Origin: Verrucomicrobiota bacterium
Lineage (GTDB): Bacteria > Verrucomicrobiota > Verrucomicrobiae > Limisphaerales > UBA11358
DNA: 64,000 nucleotides
Reading direction: 5' to 3'
NCBI GenBank assembly: GCA_014860005.1
Contig: JACZKP010000045.1
Location: forward strand, 1-64,000
The stretch's first letter is position 1, and each line of letters starts with the position of its first letter. The translations under genes were made by a program, and so were the position numbers. Positions 55,636 through 63,942 of this stretch are shown piece by piece. Below the pieces are notes generated by a model that worked only from the letters and a program-made list of their open reading frames with translations, made no database searches and had not been told where the DNA came from.

Positions 55636-56408
55636 AAATGTTTGTCGCGGTTTATCACACAGGCTTGCGCAAACGCGGAAAAAATGGCGCGGTGGGCCGC
55701 ATAACGGTCCGCCAGACGTTCCGGGTGAAACTGCACGCTCAAAAGGAACGGCAGCAGGTGCGCTGTCTCAGGTTTCAACTGCATACTTTCTGGAATTCCA
55801 TCACGGCTGCGGCCTGTGACCTGCAGAATATCCGCCGGTTGCGCCACTGCCTGATGGTGCGTGCTGTTCACGCCCAAAGTCAATTCGCCCGTTATCTTGG
55901 CCAGCAAGGCGTCTTCTGTCAATTGCACATCATGCACGATCTGGCTGCGCCGGTCGAGCCGCCGGTGTTTCAGCGCGCGGGGCAACTGGCGGGCAATGTC
56001 CACCACCAACGTCCCGCCCAGCGCCACGTTGAGCACCTGATGTCCGCGGCAAATCGCCAGCAACGGTTTGCGCTGGCGGAACACCTCGTCCACCAGCAGA
56101 AGCTCGCGCAAATCCCGCGCGCCGCCGTCTGGAGTCACAGTGACCGTGCGCTTCAAGGCGCGCGGAAGATTCCTCGAATAGAGCGAAGGCTCCACATCCT
56201 CGCCACCCGTAAGCAGCACGCCGTCCGCACGGCGCACGCACGCGGCCACCATCTCGCTTGACGTCGTAGCGGGCATGGCCAACGGCATTGCGCCCACGCC
56301 CATCAACGCGGCTTGATACGTCTCCGACAAACTGGTGGACAGGTCGCCGAACTCGTCGCCCTTCTTCTCAATGTTGGGAGAGACGAGAATCAGTGGTGGA
56401 TTGGTCAT
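55632..56408 (-). CDS. Class I glutamine amidotransferase-like peptidase C26
   Basis: This 258-residue protein is of the gamma-glutamyl-gamma-aminobutyrate hydrolase type: G-V-L-L-T-G-G-E-D-V near residue 63, the nucleophile C120 in A-I-C-R-G-H-Q, then H228 and E230 in Q-F-H-P-E. Known relatives include PuuD, which cleaves gamma-glutamyl-GABA in putrescine breakdown; other family members cleave different gamma-glutamyl bonds. No putrescine genes are adjacent. The 4-bp overlap with the NtrC-type gene is suggestive of a joint regulatory role, for example nitrogen-related, but this is inference. Confidence 0.87.
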   Translation of the reverse strand: MTNPPLILVSPNIEKKGDEFGDLSTSLSETYQAALMGVGAMPLAMPATTSSEMVAACVRRADGVLLTGGEDVEPSLYSRNLPRALKRTVTVTPDGGARDLRELLLVDEVFRQRKPLLAICRGHQVLNVALGGTLVVDIARQLPRALKHRRLDRRSQIVHDVQLTEDALLAKITGELTLGVNSTHHQAVAQPADILQVTGRSRDGIPESMQLKPETAHLLPFLLSVQFHPERLADRYAAHRAIFSAFAQACVINRDKHL

Positions 56409-56476
56409 CTGGTGGGACGGTAGCGTGAGGACACCCGCAAGTCAGGATGAAATTACCCACGCGGAACAGCGTCGGT

Positions 56477-56746
56477 TCAAACCTTCGTCTCCGGAAACCG
56501 CTCACGAATGCGGCGGCGCAGTCGCTCCTCGTCATCCGGCTGCAAGCGGCGGCGGGTGATGAGCCGTTGCACGGCATCGAGCAGCTCCAGCCAGTCGGCC
56601 AGCGGCGGTTCCGGCACGGCCTGCCATTGCTCGAATCGCCGTTCGCGGTGGAAGAAGCGCCATTCGCGCCCCACGTGCTGGGCATAGACCTGGATTTTTT
56701 GTCCGTCTTCGGTGACGCGTTTCCAACTAATTTCAGCCTTGGGCAT
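56477..56746 (-). CDS. Small conserved protein of unknown function
   Basis: This 89-residue protein starts at the ATG at 56746 (M-P-K-A-E-I-S-W-K-R-V). A GTG at 56803 overlaps the ispF stop (GTGA) and would add 19 residues; the shorter form is preferred because the conserved part begins at K-A-E-I-S-W-K. Motifs are V-Y-A-Q-H-V-G-R-E-W-R-F-F-x-R-E-R-R-F-x-Q-W and P-P-L-A-D-W-L-E-L-L-D-A-V-Q-R. It looks like a compact soluble protein; I know no function. It lies in the ispF operon. Confidence 0.75.
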   Translation of the reverse strand: MPKAEISWKRVTEDGQKIQVYAQHVGREWRFFHRERRFEQWQAVPEPPLADWLELLDAVQRLITRRRLQPDDEERLRRRIRERFPETKV

Positions 56747-56799
56747 GATAGGGGGGGTCAGGGGCGGTGGATCGGCATGGGGTTGGATGACATCAAGTT

Positions 56800-57279
56800 T
56801 CACTCAGGCAAGTCCACGCTCGCGACCGCCATCGCGGCGATGCCTTCTTCGCGCCCGATAAAACTCATCCGCTCATTGGTCGTGGCTTTGATCCCGATAA
56901 GTTTTGCCGTGACACCAAGCGCGGCGGCGATGCGTTGTTTCATTTCCGCGAGGTGCGGATAAATCTTTGGCGCTTCCGCGATGACGGTGGCGTCCACGTT
57001 TACAATCCGCCCGCGGCGTTGCGCAACCTGCCGGGCCGCCTCCTCCAGGAACACGCGGCTGGCGGCGTCTTTCCAGCGTGGGTCGGTATTGGGAAAATAA
57101 TGGCCGATATCCTCCTCGCCCAGCGCGCCGAGCAGCGCATCGCAAATCGCGTGCATCAATGCGTCGGCATCGGAGTGGCCGTCCAGGCCTTTGGCGTGCG
57201 GAATCTCCACACCTCCGAGAATGAGTTTGCGCCCCACGACCAGTGCGTGGACGTCATAGCCAATGCCAACGTGAACCAT
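56800..57279 (-). CDS. ispF: 2-C-methyl-D-erythritol 2,4-cyclodiphosphate synthase
   Basis: This 159-residue protein starts at the ATG at 57279. The N-terminal G-Y-D-V-H gives the metal ligands D9 and H11, G-H-S-D-A-D sits at 34-39, and H43 is the third ligand. The C-terminal K-A-T-T-N-E-R-M-S-F-I-G-R-E-E-G block is conserved. The enzyme forms MEcPP in the MEP pathway, two steps before IspH, and this window carries two IspH genes elsewhere. Neighbouring genes overlap or nearly touch it, so expression is probably joint. Confidence 0.95.
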   Translation of the reverse strand: MVHVGIGYDVHALVVGRKLILGGVEIPHAKGLDGHSDADALMHAICDALLGALGEEDIGHYFPNTDPRWKDAASRVFLEEAARQVAQRRGRIVNVDATVIAEAPKIYPHLAEMKQRIAAALGVTAKLIGIKATTNERMSFIGREEGIAAMAVASVDLPE

Positions 57280-57359
57280 GCCGCGGATTATACGAGCGAA
57301 GGAACGGGCCAGAAAGGAATTTGTGATCAACGGTCCGAGCGTACCAAGTCGGTGAGCCA

Positions 57360-57890
57360 TCACGATTGTTTGACCTCGGACTTTTTCCCGAACCGGGTGT
57401 TTGTCTCGTCCCACTCGACGTTGACTTCCAAGGTTGAACCGAGCAAAGGCACCAGCAAATCCAGGGCGGTTTGAAGTTGTTCCGCCGCGTCGAACTCAAA
57501 CTTCATTTCGCGGCCATCGCGTACGGAGAAAACCCAGCGACCCACCCGTCCTCTTCCGCCAAATGAAGTTCGAGGCGCTTCGATGGCTGCCTTCCGGATT
57601 TCTCCGGCATAAAGCTTGAAGCTTCCTTCACGCTGGTGGAGCAACAATTCCGGGTCCGGAGATTCGGTGTCATCGGCCGTCTCCGTTTTCCTGGCCAGCC
57701 AGTTCAAAGCTTCTCCCAGGAGTGCGCCCGGGAATCCCAGGTAGCCGAGGGGCACGGTCAAAATCCCAAGCGGCCCCGCCAGCCCTCCGCGATGGATGAA
57801 CCATAGATCGCTGCCGCGAACGAAAATGTGATACAACCGTTCCCCGATAAACGAAACCTGCCTGGCCTCAAATGTCGTGACGTTTTCCAT
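57360..57890 (-). CDS. Hypothetical protein at the palindrome cluster
   Basis: This 176-residue protein starts at the ATG at 57890. It has a glycine/hydrophobic segment near residues 33-65 (G-G-L-A-G-P-L-G-I-L-T-V-P) and an alpha/beta C-terminal half ending in a basic tail. It resembles no family I know. Its first codons (M-E-N) are imitated three times upstream inside the repeat cluster at 57881-58315, so those copies are probably duplicates of this start region. It precedes ispF by 80 bp. Confidence 0.65.
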   Translation of the reverse strand: MENVTTFEARQVSFIGERLYHIFVRGSDLWFIHRGGLAGPLGILTVPLGYLGFPGALLGEALNWLARKTETADDTESPDPELLLHQREGSFKLYAGEIRKAAIEAPRTSFGGRGRVGRWVFSVRDGREMKFEFDAAEQLQTALDLLVPLLGSTLEVNVEWDETNTRFGKKSEVKQS

Positions 57891-58315
57891 GAACCGTCAT
57901 TCGGAGCGCGGACCGCTGAGTCCGCGCGGACTTCGGAATAGAAACTCGCGGACGAGGCTCTCCGCGCTCCGGGGTTCAGGGCTGCGATGCGCGGTCGCAA
58001 GATCGTCGGGAGTTTCCATGAACCGTCATTCGGTAACGCCGACTTTCCAGTCGGCGCGTGCGCCGGTTGGAAAACCGGCGTTACGCCCTTGCGGTTCATG
58101 GTCACCAAGCGCGATTCGGAAATCGTAGGGATTTTCCATGAATCTCCCGTGGTTGCGACGCCTCGTCGCAGTGGGTGGAGGCGACGCCCCCGTCGCCTTT
58201 CTCCCGACGGCACCCGCAGCGGGGGCGCTGCGGCCACCGCCTGCGACGAGGCGTCGCAGCCACGGGTCACGGTCTCGAGGCGCGCTTCGGAAATCGTCGA
58301 ACTTTTCCATGTCGG
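57881..58315. repeat. Tandem start-region repeats interleaved with three palindromic elements
   Basis: The block TTTTCCATGAACCGTCATTC or a close variant occurs near 57883 and 58011, with related blocks near 58131 and 58302. Read on the minus strand, each gives an ATGGAAA start and a short D-D/D-F peptide. Between these blocks lie three different palindromic inserts: GC-rich (57903-57975), a taacgccgg type (58033-58085) and a gcgacgaggcgtcgc type (58150-58262) with long, nearly perfect arms. The inserts look like dispersed REP-type elements. Because the element families differ but the flanks repeat, this looks like repeated insertion or duplication at one site. Confidence 0.7.
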
Positions 58316-58361
58316 TCAGTTGTCTCTCGCGTGCCGCGGAACCGCGGGTTTGATGGGAGGC

Positions 58362-59102
58362 TCACTTTCGGGAAGTCCAGCGGATGCTTTGAGCCAGGAG
58401 TTTCCGGTAATTCGGATTCTCGAAAGCTTCCGGGCCATGACCCAATTGCAGATAAACCACGCGCGACTTGCGATAGGTTTGCGCCCAGGCCAGTGGCTTG
58501 CCGCTCTTCGGATGCGTCGTGGTGATCAATGGCGTCACCTCCGGCAGCACGCGGTAGCCCCAGTAGATTTCATCGTGGATGACAAAGTCGCTCAGACCCG
58601 TGGTCACGGGATGATTCCGAGCCACGATCTCCACGGGCACTTCCACGTCATGTTGCCAGCCGACTTGCTCGGTGACCGTGCCCGGTTTGGCGGGGTTTGG
58701 TTCCGTGTAGCGTCCGCCGATGATCCGTTCGTATTCCGGCCAATCCGGATAGGAGACCAGCGCATGATGCAACACGACCAGCCCGGCGCCACGCTCGAGT
58801 TGCGCGAGCAAAGCCGTCTTCTGTTTCTCGGTGATGTGCTTGACCATGTCGTAAAGCACCAGCACATCGTAACGGGCCAGATCGTCGCGCTCATAAACCG
58901 TCGCGCTCGACTTTGCATGTTCAGCGGCCGTGAAGGTGATTTTCGCGTTATCCTGAAACATCTTGAAAAACGCCGGTTTGTTGAAGCCGTGTCCGCCCGT
59001 TACCACGAGGACCTTGGTTTTTGTTTCCTGACTGAGTGCCGGGCTTGGCCAGCCGGCAATCATCGTGAACAGCAATGCACAGAGAGTGATGGTTTTCTTC
59101 AT
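58362..59102 (-). CDS. Secreted ThuA-like domain protein
   Basis: This 246-residue protein has a signal peptide (residues 1-24). The rest matches ThuA, a class I glutamine amidotransferase-like fold: V-L-V-V-T-G-G-H-G-F near residue 31, Y-D-V-L-V-L-Y-D near residue 78, and G-L-V-V-L-H-H-A near residue 107. The usual catalytic cysteine is not seen. ThuA-type proteins are linked to trehalose and other sugar use and abundant in Verrucomicrobia. Its ATG overlaps the stop of the haem-dehydrogenase gene by four bases. Confidence 0.88.
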   Translation of the reverse strand: MKKTITLCALLFTMIAGWPSPALSQETKTKVLVVTGGHGFNKPAFFKMFQDNAKITFTAAEHAKSSATVYERDDLARYDVLVLYDMVKHITEKQKTALLAQLERGAGLVVLHHALVSYPDWPEYERIIGGRYTEPNPAKPGTVTEQVGWQHDVEVPVEIVARNHPVTTGLSDFVIHDEIYWGYRVLPEVTPLITTTHPKSGKPLAWAQTYRKSRVVYLQLGHGPEAFENPNYRKLLAQSIRWTSRK

Positions 59103-61633
59103 GGGCTTGAGGTTGTGGTTGATCGTGAATGAGTTTCTTGCGGCGGTGGAAGGGTGAGCAGGAATGTCATCAAATCTTTCTGCTGCTGCGCGTCCAGTCC
59201 CTGCAGCAATCCCTCGGGCATGACTGATACCGTGGACGCTTTCTGGCTGGCGACCTTCGCCCGCGGGAGGGTGAGGTTTTCGCCATTGGCCTGGCCGAGC
59301 ACGATGTGTTCGCGGTTGCTTTCCAGCATGACGCCGGACTCCACGTTGCCGTCCTTGAGTTCCACGTTATACGAAATGTGATCGGGATTGATCGCGGCGC
59401 TGGGTTCAAGAATGTCGCGCAGCACGGAGGCGTAATCGCGATAGATCAGATTGGACAGGTCCGGCCCGATGCGACCGCCTTCACCGACCACCACGTGACA
59501 CTTGGAACACGCCGCGGGTTCACCGAAAAAGACCTGCTTCCCCCGCAACCAGTCACCGCCTTCGATTTCCGGCACGCGGGTAATCATCGCCGCGGGCACG
59601 TGCGGTCTGGCCCAGGGCAACATAACCCGTCGCAAAGGCAATGGCCGGGGGCGCGCGTCTTCCGCCGTGAACCAACTCACGTTCAAGCTGAGGTCGCGGC
59701 TGCCTGTGGCCAGCGTTGCTTCGATTGGCAGCCAGCGATTTTCCTTTGGCTCAAGCGTGACGCGGCCTTCATTCCCGTTTATCGGCACTGGAATCGTTCC
59801 GGCTTTCAAGGTGAGGCTTGCATTGGCCTTCAGCACGAGCGTGACGGTTTCGGGCGGATACTCGAAATCCAGTTTGGAATCGGGTTGCGTTGCGGCGCGC
59901 AGCATCTGCCAGAGATCAATTTGTCCGCGCAACTTGAGTGTGCCGCGTGATCGCAGCCGCTTGAACAACTGTTCGTGCTCGGCACTCGCCATGGTCAGCC
60001 CGCGCGCCACGGTGAGATCGCAATGCGGCAACCAACCGCTCCAGTCTTGGCTGCCGCGCGCCGCTTGCCACTCGGCTTCCACGCCGGTCAGATCCGTCAG
60101 CAGATCGGTTGTTGCTTCCTGCCGCAGTCCGGCGACGCTCCGATCCGGGCGCGGCAGCGTCACCGCATAATTCACTGCCTCCGTGCGCGGCGCGGTTTGC
60201 AGCGTGAGCGACCGACGATTCGGCGCAGTGCTGGCAGTCAGCACGGGTAGTGTAAACTGCGGCATCGTGCGCTGATGCTTCACCACTTGATAACCCGGTC
60301 GCACCGTCTCGAACCGGTCTCCCGCCGCTACGTAGCGGCCCTGGGTGATGCTGCTGCGAGTCGCGAAGTCATTCATTTCCCGGGCATCCAGTGGGCGGTC
60401 GAATACCACGCGGGTTTCGGTCGAACTCGCCGCGTAAGCCAGCACTGGCTGTGGCGTGACATGGTCGGTGTACGAGATTTTGAACAACCGCCCTTTGCCC
60501 TGCGGACCCGTGCCCCAATCCGGACGGCCGCTGTGACACGCCACGAGCAAATCGCCTTGCGGCGTCGGCACGGCGTCCAGCGTCAACAGGTTCAGACAGG
60601 CGATAAGATTATTCTGCGCCACATAGCCTGCCGCAGACTTGACGAGTTTGGTGCGCCAGATTTTGCCGCGCGATTGACCGGCCACAATTGCATCGCCACG
60701 CCACCAGTCCGGGCCGAAGACTTTTTTGCCGCCCGCGACCGGTTCATTGAAATGCAGTCCGCACGTGGATTGATGCTGCGGGCCGTAATCGAATGTGCTC
60801 GGTTCATCAATCACGCCCGGGAGATGTTTGGGATGGCGCGGTGGAAATCCGTAGTGGCGGCCCGGCTGGATGTGCAGCAGTTCGTCAAAAGGATTGCCAT
60901 TGGGCAACCAGGTTGCGCCTTCCTGATCCGTGGCGAACAAATCGCCCGCGGCGTTGAAGGCGAGTGCCACGGTGAAGCGCACGCCCGTGCAGATGATCTC
61001 GCGCCGCTGCCCGTCCGCTGAAATTTTCAACACCGTGCCGCGCTCGCTGCGGAGGCTGTACTCGGATTGGCCGGTTTGCGGGTTAACGCGATAGGCGTCG
61101 CGCCAGTTGTCGCAGCCCAGCCCGAAAAAGATTTCGCCGGCGGAGTTCACAGCCAGGCCGACTGAATCCAGGTTCGATCCGGCGATGCCCGTGGGCGGCA
61201 CCCAGTCGCTCGTGACCGTCTGCAACTCCGCCGTGCCATCGCCCCGGTCGCGCAGGCGGATCACGCGTTTCTGGCTCGCGATGTAAGGCCCGCCCGGCCC
61301 CCACGCCATGCCGATGCTGGGCGGAATTTCGTTGCGTTCGTTGCTGAAGAACCGCGTCGCCCGGTCTTCCAGGCCGTCGCCGTCGGTATCATGCAGTTGA
61401 TGCACATTCCCGTCGTAGCCCAGTGCGAAAAGCCGTCCGTCCGGTGCGTAAACCAGATTGTTGAGGTTGTTCAGTTGCAGCGGGAGTTCGCGCACCGTGA
61501 AACCCGGCACCAGCACCTGCACCAACGGCGCGTTAGTGATTGCGACCAGTGCCTTCTCGATCCGCCCGGCGCCCCACGCAGGGCCGGCGGCAACCCCGCA
61601 CATCACGACCGGGATCAGCAGCAAACGTTTCAT
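59099..61633 (-). CDS. Membrane-bound-dehydrogenase-type protein with haem c
   Basis: This 844-residue protein starts at the ATG at 61633 (M-K-R-L-L-L-I-P), with a signal peptide. Residues about 30-400 form a beta-propeller of the PVC-type sugar dehydrogenase class, with D-T-D-G-D-G-L-E-D and N-N-L-N-N-L-V-Y motifs. Near residues 706-710 is C-S-K-C-H, a haem c site, followed by the I-G-P-D-L-S-N-L block typical of the CHP02603 haem domain. It is probably a periplasmic oxidoreductase. It is translated with the ThuA gene through an ATGA overlap. Confidence 0.9.
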   Translation of the reverse strand: MKRLLLIPVVMCGVAAGPAWGAGRIEKALVAITNAPLVQVLVPGFTVRELPLQLNNLNNLVYAPDGRLFALGYDGNVHQLHDTDGDGLEDRATRFFSNERNEIPPSIGMAWGPGGPYIASQKRVIRLRDRGDGTAELQTVTSDWVPPTGIAGSNLDSVGLAVNSAGEIFFGLGCDNWRDAYRVNPQTGQSEYSLRSERGTVLKISADGQRREIICTGVRFTVALAFNAAGDLFATDQEGATWLPNGNPFDELLHIQPGRHYGFPPRHPKHLPGVIDEPSTFDYGPQHQSTCGLHFNEPVAGGKKVFGPDWWRGDAIVAGQSRGKIWRTKLVKSAAGYVAQNNLIACLNLLTLDAVPTPQGDLLVACHSGRPDWGTGPQGKGRLFKISYTDHVTPQPVLAYAASSTETRVVFDRPLDAREMNDFATRSSITQGRYVAAGDRFETVRPGYQVVKHQRTMPQFTLPVLTASTAPNRRSLTLQTAPRTEAVNYAVTLPRPDRSVAGLRQEATTDLLTDLTGVEAEWQAARGSQDWSGWLPHCDLTVARGLTMASAEHEQLFKRLRSRGTLKLRGQIDLWQMLRAATQPDSKLDFEYPPETVTLVLKANASLTLKAGTIPVPINGNEGRVTLEPKENRWLPIEATLATGSRDLSLNVSWFTAEDARPRPLPLRRVMLPWARPHVPAAMITRVPEIEGGDWLRGKQVFFGEPAACSKCHVVVGEGGRIGPDLSNLIYRDYASVLRDILEPSAAINPDHISYNVELKDGNVESGVMLESNREHIVLGQANGENLTLPRAKVASQKASTVSVMPEGLLQGLDAQQQKDLMTFLLTLPPPQETHSRSTTTSSP

Positions 61634-61673
61634 GTGATGCGCCGGATTCTGCGCCGCCCCCGCTGGATTGACA

Positions 61674-61703
61674 ACCGAATTGAAGGACACCGAATTGAAG
61701 GAC
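61674..61703. repeat. 15-bp tandem duplication
   Basis: ACCGAATTGAAGGAC occurs twice without a spacer, 41 bp upstream of the haem-dehydrogenase start codon. It lies in the likely promoter area of that gene. Confidence 0.9.
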
Positions 61704-62008
61704 GACGGAGCAGGTCACGCCCCGGTGTTCAAGCTGTGTCCTTGCGATGCAAAGAGTTTTGGCATTGGTGCGGTTGATACTCTTGGCGCTGACGGTGGCA
61801 GGGTCGAAAAAGTGTTTTTCGCAACAGGGACGGCAAGCATCTTAACGGGCGGCTGATTGCTGCACGGGCCGCCAAGCCGAAACGATGGTTTTGGCAGTTG
61901 AAGTGGGACGGCATGGATACGGGACCAGTTCGAGCAGGACCTCAAACGCGCTGACGGTCATCAATTGATCCTGGTCTCTGAACGATCGCTGCGTGAGCGA
62001 GGGTCGCC

Positions 62009-62044
62009 GGTTCAGATTGCGGTTCAGATGGCGGTTCAGATTGC
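62009..62044. repeat. Three 12-bp tandem units GGTTCAGATTGC
   Basis: Three contiguous 12-bp units, the middle one with a single T-to-G change, lie 42 bp before the transglutaminase start codon at 62086. If an upstream GTG or ATG at 61993 were used, they would encode R-F-R-L-like repeats, but the start at 62086 is better. Confidence 0.9.
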
Positions 62045-62085
62045 GGATTGATTGCCCTGTTGGCCAACGGCACAATCCCGACCAG

Positions 62086-63549
62086 ATGAAACTATCTCCC
62101 ATGCTTCTGAGCGTCAGTCTTACCGCAGCGATTGCCAATCTGGCGCCGGGAAACACGATTGACCAAGCGAGCCAGCTTGAGTTGCAGGGCGACTTCCAAC
62201 AAGCTGCTGGCATCTTGAGAACAGGCATGACAGACGATTCACTGTCGCAGGCGGAACGCCGGAAGCTGGCGTTTGAATTGGATCGGCTGGCGCGCATCAA
62301 GCGGGATTATCCCTACACAAAGGAAGCGTTGTTCCAGGAACTGCGGACATGCGTCAAAGACCTCACGGCGGGTGAGTTTGAAAAGTGGATTACGGAAGGG
62401 CGCTTCGATGTGCGCGAGATTGATGGCGAGCGGCGTTTCATGAGTTCAAGTGTCAGCAATTTATTCTTCCGCCATCCCGAGTTGAACGCCCGCCGGCTGC
62501 CACCCAAGGACACCACCAAACACGACCGCGCCGTTTGGGAAACCTGCGTGGCCATCAAGCAAGCCGCACTCGCGGGGAAGTCGCCCTACGTATTGCCCAA
62601 ACGATTCCGCCACACCATGACCGTCACGGCCAAAGCCGGCGCCGCGCCCAACGGCGAACTCATTCGCGCGTGGCTGCCGGTTCCGCGGCGCTATCCGTTT
62701 CAAACGGATTTGCGGCTGCTGAACACTTCCTCGCTGGCTCGGCATATTGATGACGAATTCAGCCCCATCCGCTCCGTGTATCTCGAACAACCGGCACAAG
62801 CAGACCAGCCGACGGAGTTCAGGATCGAATACGAATACACGATGCACGGCATCTGGTTTCAAGTGAATCCTGACGCCGTGACACCGGCGAACGCGAATGA
62901 TCCGGCGTTGAAGCCATATCTGCGTGAAGCACCGCATGTCGTGTTCACGCCGGAGATGCGCGCGTTGTCGGAACAGATTGCGGGTGGCGAGAAGAATCCC
63001 GCGCGGCTGGCAAAGAAATTCCACGATTGGATAGCGGACAACATCAAATACAGCTACGCGCTTGAATACTCGACGATTCGGAACATTGGCGATTATTGCC
63101 GCGCGAAGGGTTACGGCGATTGCGGGCAGGAGGCGCTGCTGTTCATCACGCTCTGCCGCATGAACGACATTCCCGCGCGCTGGCAATCCGGTTGGAACAC
63201 GTTTCCGGGCGCGAAGACAATTCACGATTGGTGCGAGATTTACCTCGCGCCCTACGGCTGGATTCCCGTGGACAACTACAAAGGGATATGGGCGATGCAA
63301 TACGCCTTCACGCTCACGCCCGAACAGAAGCGCGCAGTGCGCGATTTTTATTTCGGCGGGCTGGACTACTACCGCATGGCGGCGAACAGCGATCACAATC
63401 AAGAACTGACTCCGCCCAAGAAATCGTTCCGTTCCGACGACGTGGATTTCCAGCGCGGCGAACTCGAATGGGGTAACCAGAACGTTTACTTCGACCAATA
63501 CTCCTACCGTCTGGACGTGAAGGAAGTGAAGCTGCCACGGGTGGAATAA
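62086..63549 (+). CDS. Secreted transglutaminase-like protease-fold protein
   Basis: This 487-residue protein starts at the ATG at 62086 and has a signal-like N-terminus (M-K-L-S-P-M-L-L-S-V-S-L-T-A-A). The transglutaminase core domain has C346 in G-D-C-G-Q-E-A, H380 in I-H-D-W-C-E and D396 in P-V-D-N-Y. The N-terminal 200 residues are a helical region plus a beta domain with A-W-L-P-V-P. Family members act as peptidases or cross-linkers; this one is probably a secreted protease-like enzyme. It is transcribed away from the haem-dehydrogenase gene. Confidence 0.88.
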   Translation: MKLSPMLLSVSLTAAIANLAPGNTIDQASQLELQGDFQQAAGILRTGMTDDSLSQAERRKLAFELDRLARIKRDYPYTKEALFQELRTCVKDLTAGEFEKWITEGRFDVREIDGERRFMSSSVSNLFFRHPELNARRLPPKDTTKHDRAVWETCVAIKQAALAGKSPYVLPKRFRHTMTVTAKAGAAPNGELIRAWLPVPRRYPFQTDLRLLNTSSLARHIDDEFSPIRSVYLEQPAQADQPTEFRIEYEYTMHGIWFQVNPDAVTPANANDPALKPYLREAPHVVFTPEMRALSEQIAGGEKNPARLAKKFHDWIADNIKYSYALEYSTIRNIGDYCRAKGYGDCGQEALLFITLCRMNDIPARWQSGWNTFPGAKTIHDWCEIYLAPYGWIPVDNYKGIWAMQYAFTLTPEQKRAVRDFYFGGLDYYRMAANSDHNQELTPPKKSFRSDDVDFQRGELEWGNQNVYFDQYSYRLDVKEVKLPRVE

Positions 63550-63942
63550 TGCGCTTGGATAGAGGCAGGGACAAGTGATTGAACCTTGCCCCTCCCTCCG
63601 AACCGGACCGGCCGACTTTCTCTCCGGTCGGAAACCTGCTGCCGTGTAGGCAATGCCAACTCGCCTCGTTCGATGATCACGATGCCGGTGCTGGATGATC
63701 TATTCGCTGCGATGAGTTTGGGTGACCGGAAAGTTCCAACACTGGGAAGCGCATTGAGCAGCTATTCCCAGCGAGAATAATCTCGACAATTAGGCAAGGT
63801 GCAATAGGCTCCGCCACAAGCTTGAAGCCCTCCCCACATCCTGCTTTGATTGTTTACAGGCTTTTTTTTTACATTTGTGCGATTGCCTTAGCCCAGAATT
63901 TTACCCCGACATCCGGCTCCGTTGACGAATTACGAAACCAAT
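63550..63942. other. Region after the transglutaminase gene, possible mobile-element remnant
   Basis: No reliable gene lies in these 393 bp. On the minus strand, bases near 63575-63650 read GGTTCGGAGGGAGGGGC with a preceding hairpin, which resembles the end of group II intron or related elements; this is uncertain. Near 63846-63875 a promoter-like pair precedes the gene starting at 63943. Confidence 0.4.
63846..63875 (+). promoter_or_regulatory. Putative promoter of the gene at the window edge
   Basis: TTGATT (63846-63851) and TACATT (63870-63875) are separated by 18 bases including a T-run. It lies about 68 bp before the ATG at 63943. Confidence 0.4.

Larger units (their letters stand above)
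61634..62085. other. Intergenic region with two short tandem repeats between divergent genes
   Basis: This 452-bp stretch has no gene. It contains a perfect 15-bp direct repeat (ACCGAATTGAAGGAC twice, 61674-61703) and three 12-bp units (GGTTCAGATTGC, the middle one with a single change) at 62009-62044. It must contain promoters for both flanking genes; I see none with confidence. Confidence 0.6.

Noticed and set aside
57758..58270. Minus-strand frame of 170 codons across the palindrome cluster
   Set aside because: It is made of repeated palindrome translations and overlaps the real gene at 57360-57890 in another frame.
57881..58315. Possible CRISPR array
   Set aside because: The repeats are few, uneven (about 120-170 bp apart) and the intervening sequences are palindromes; no cas gene is present.
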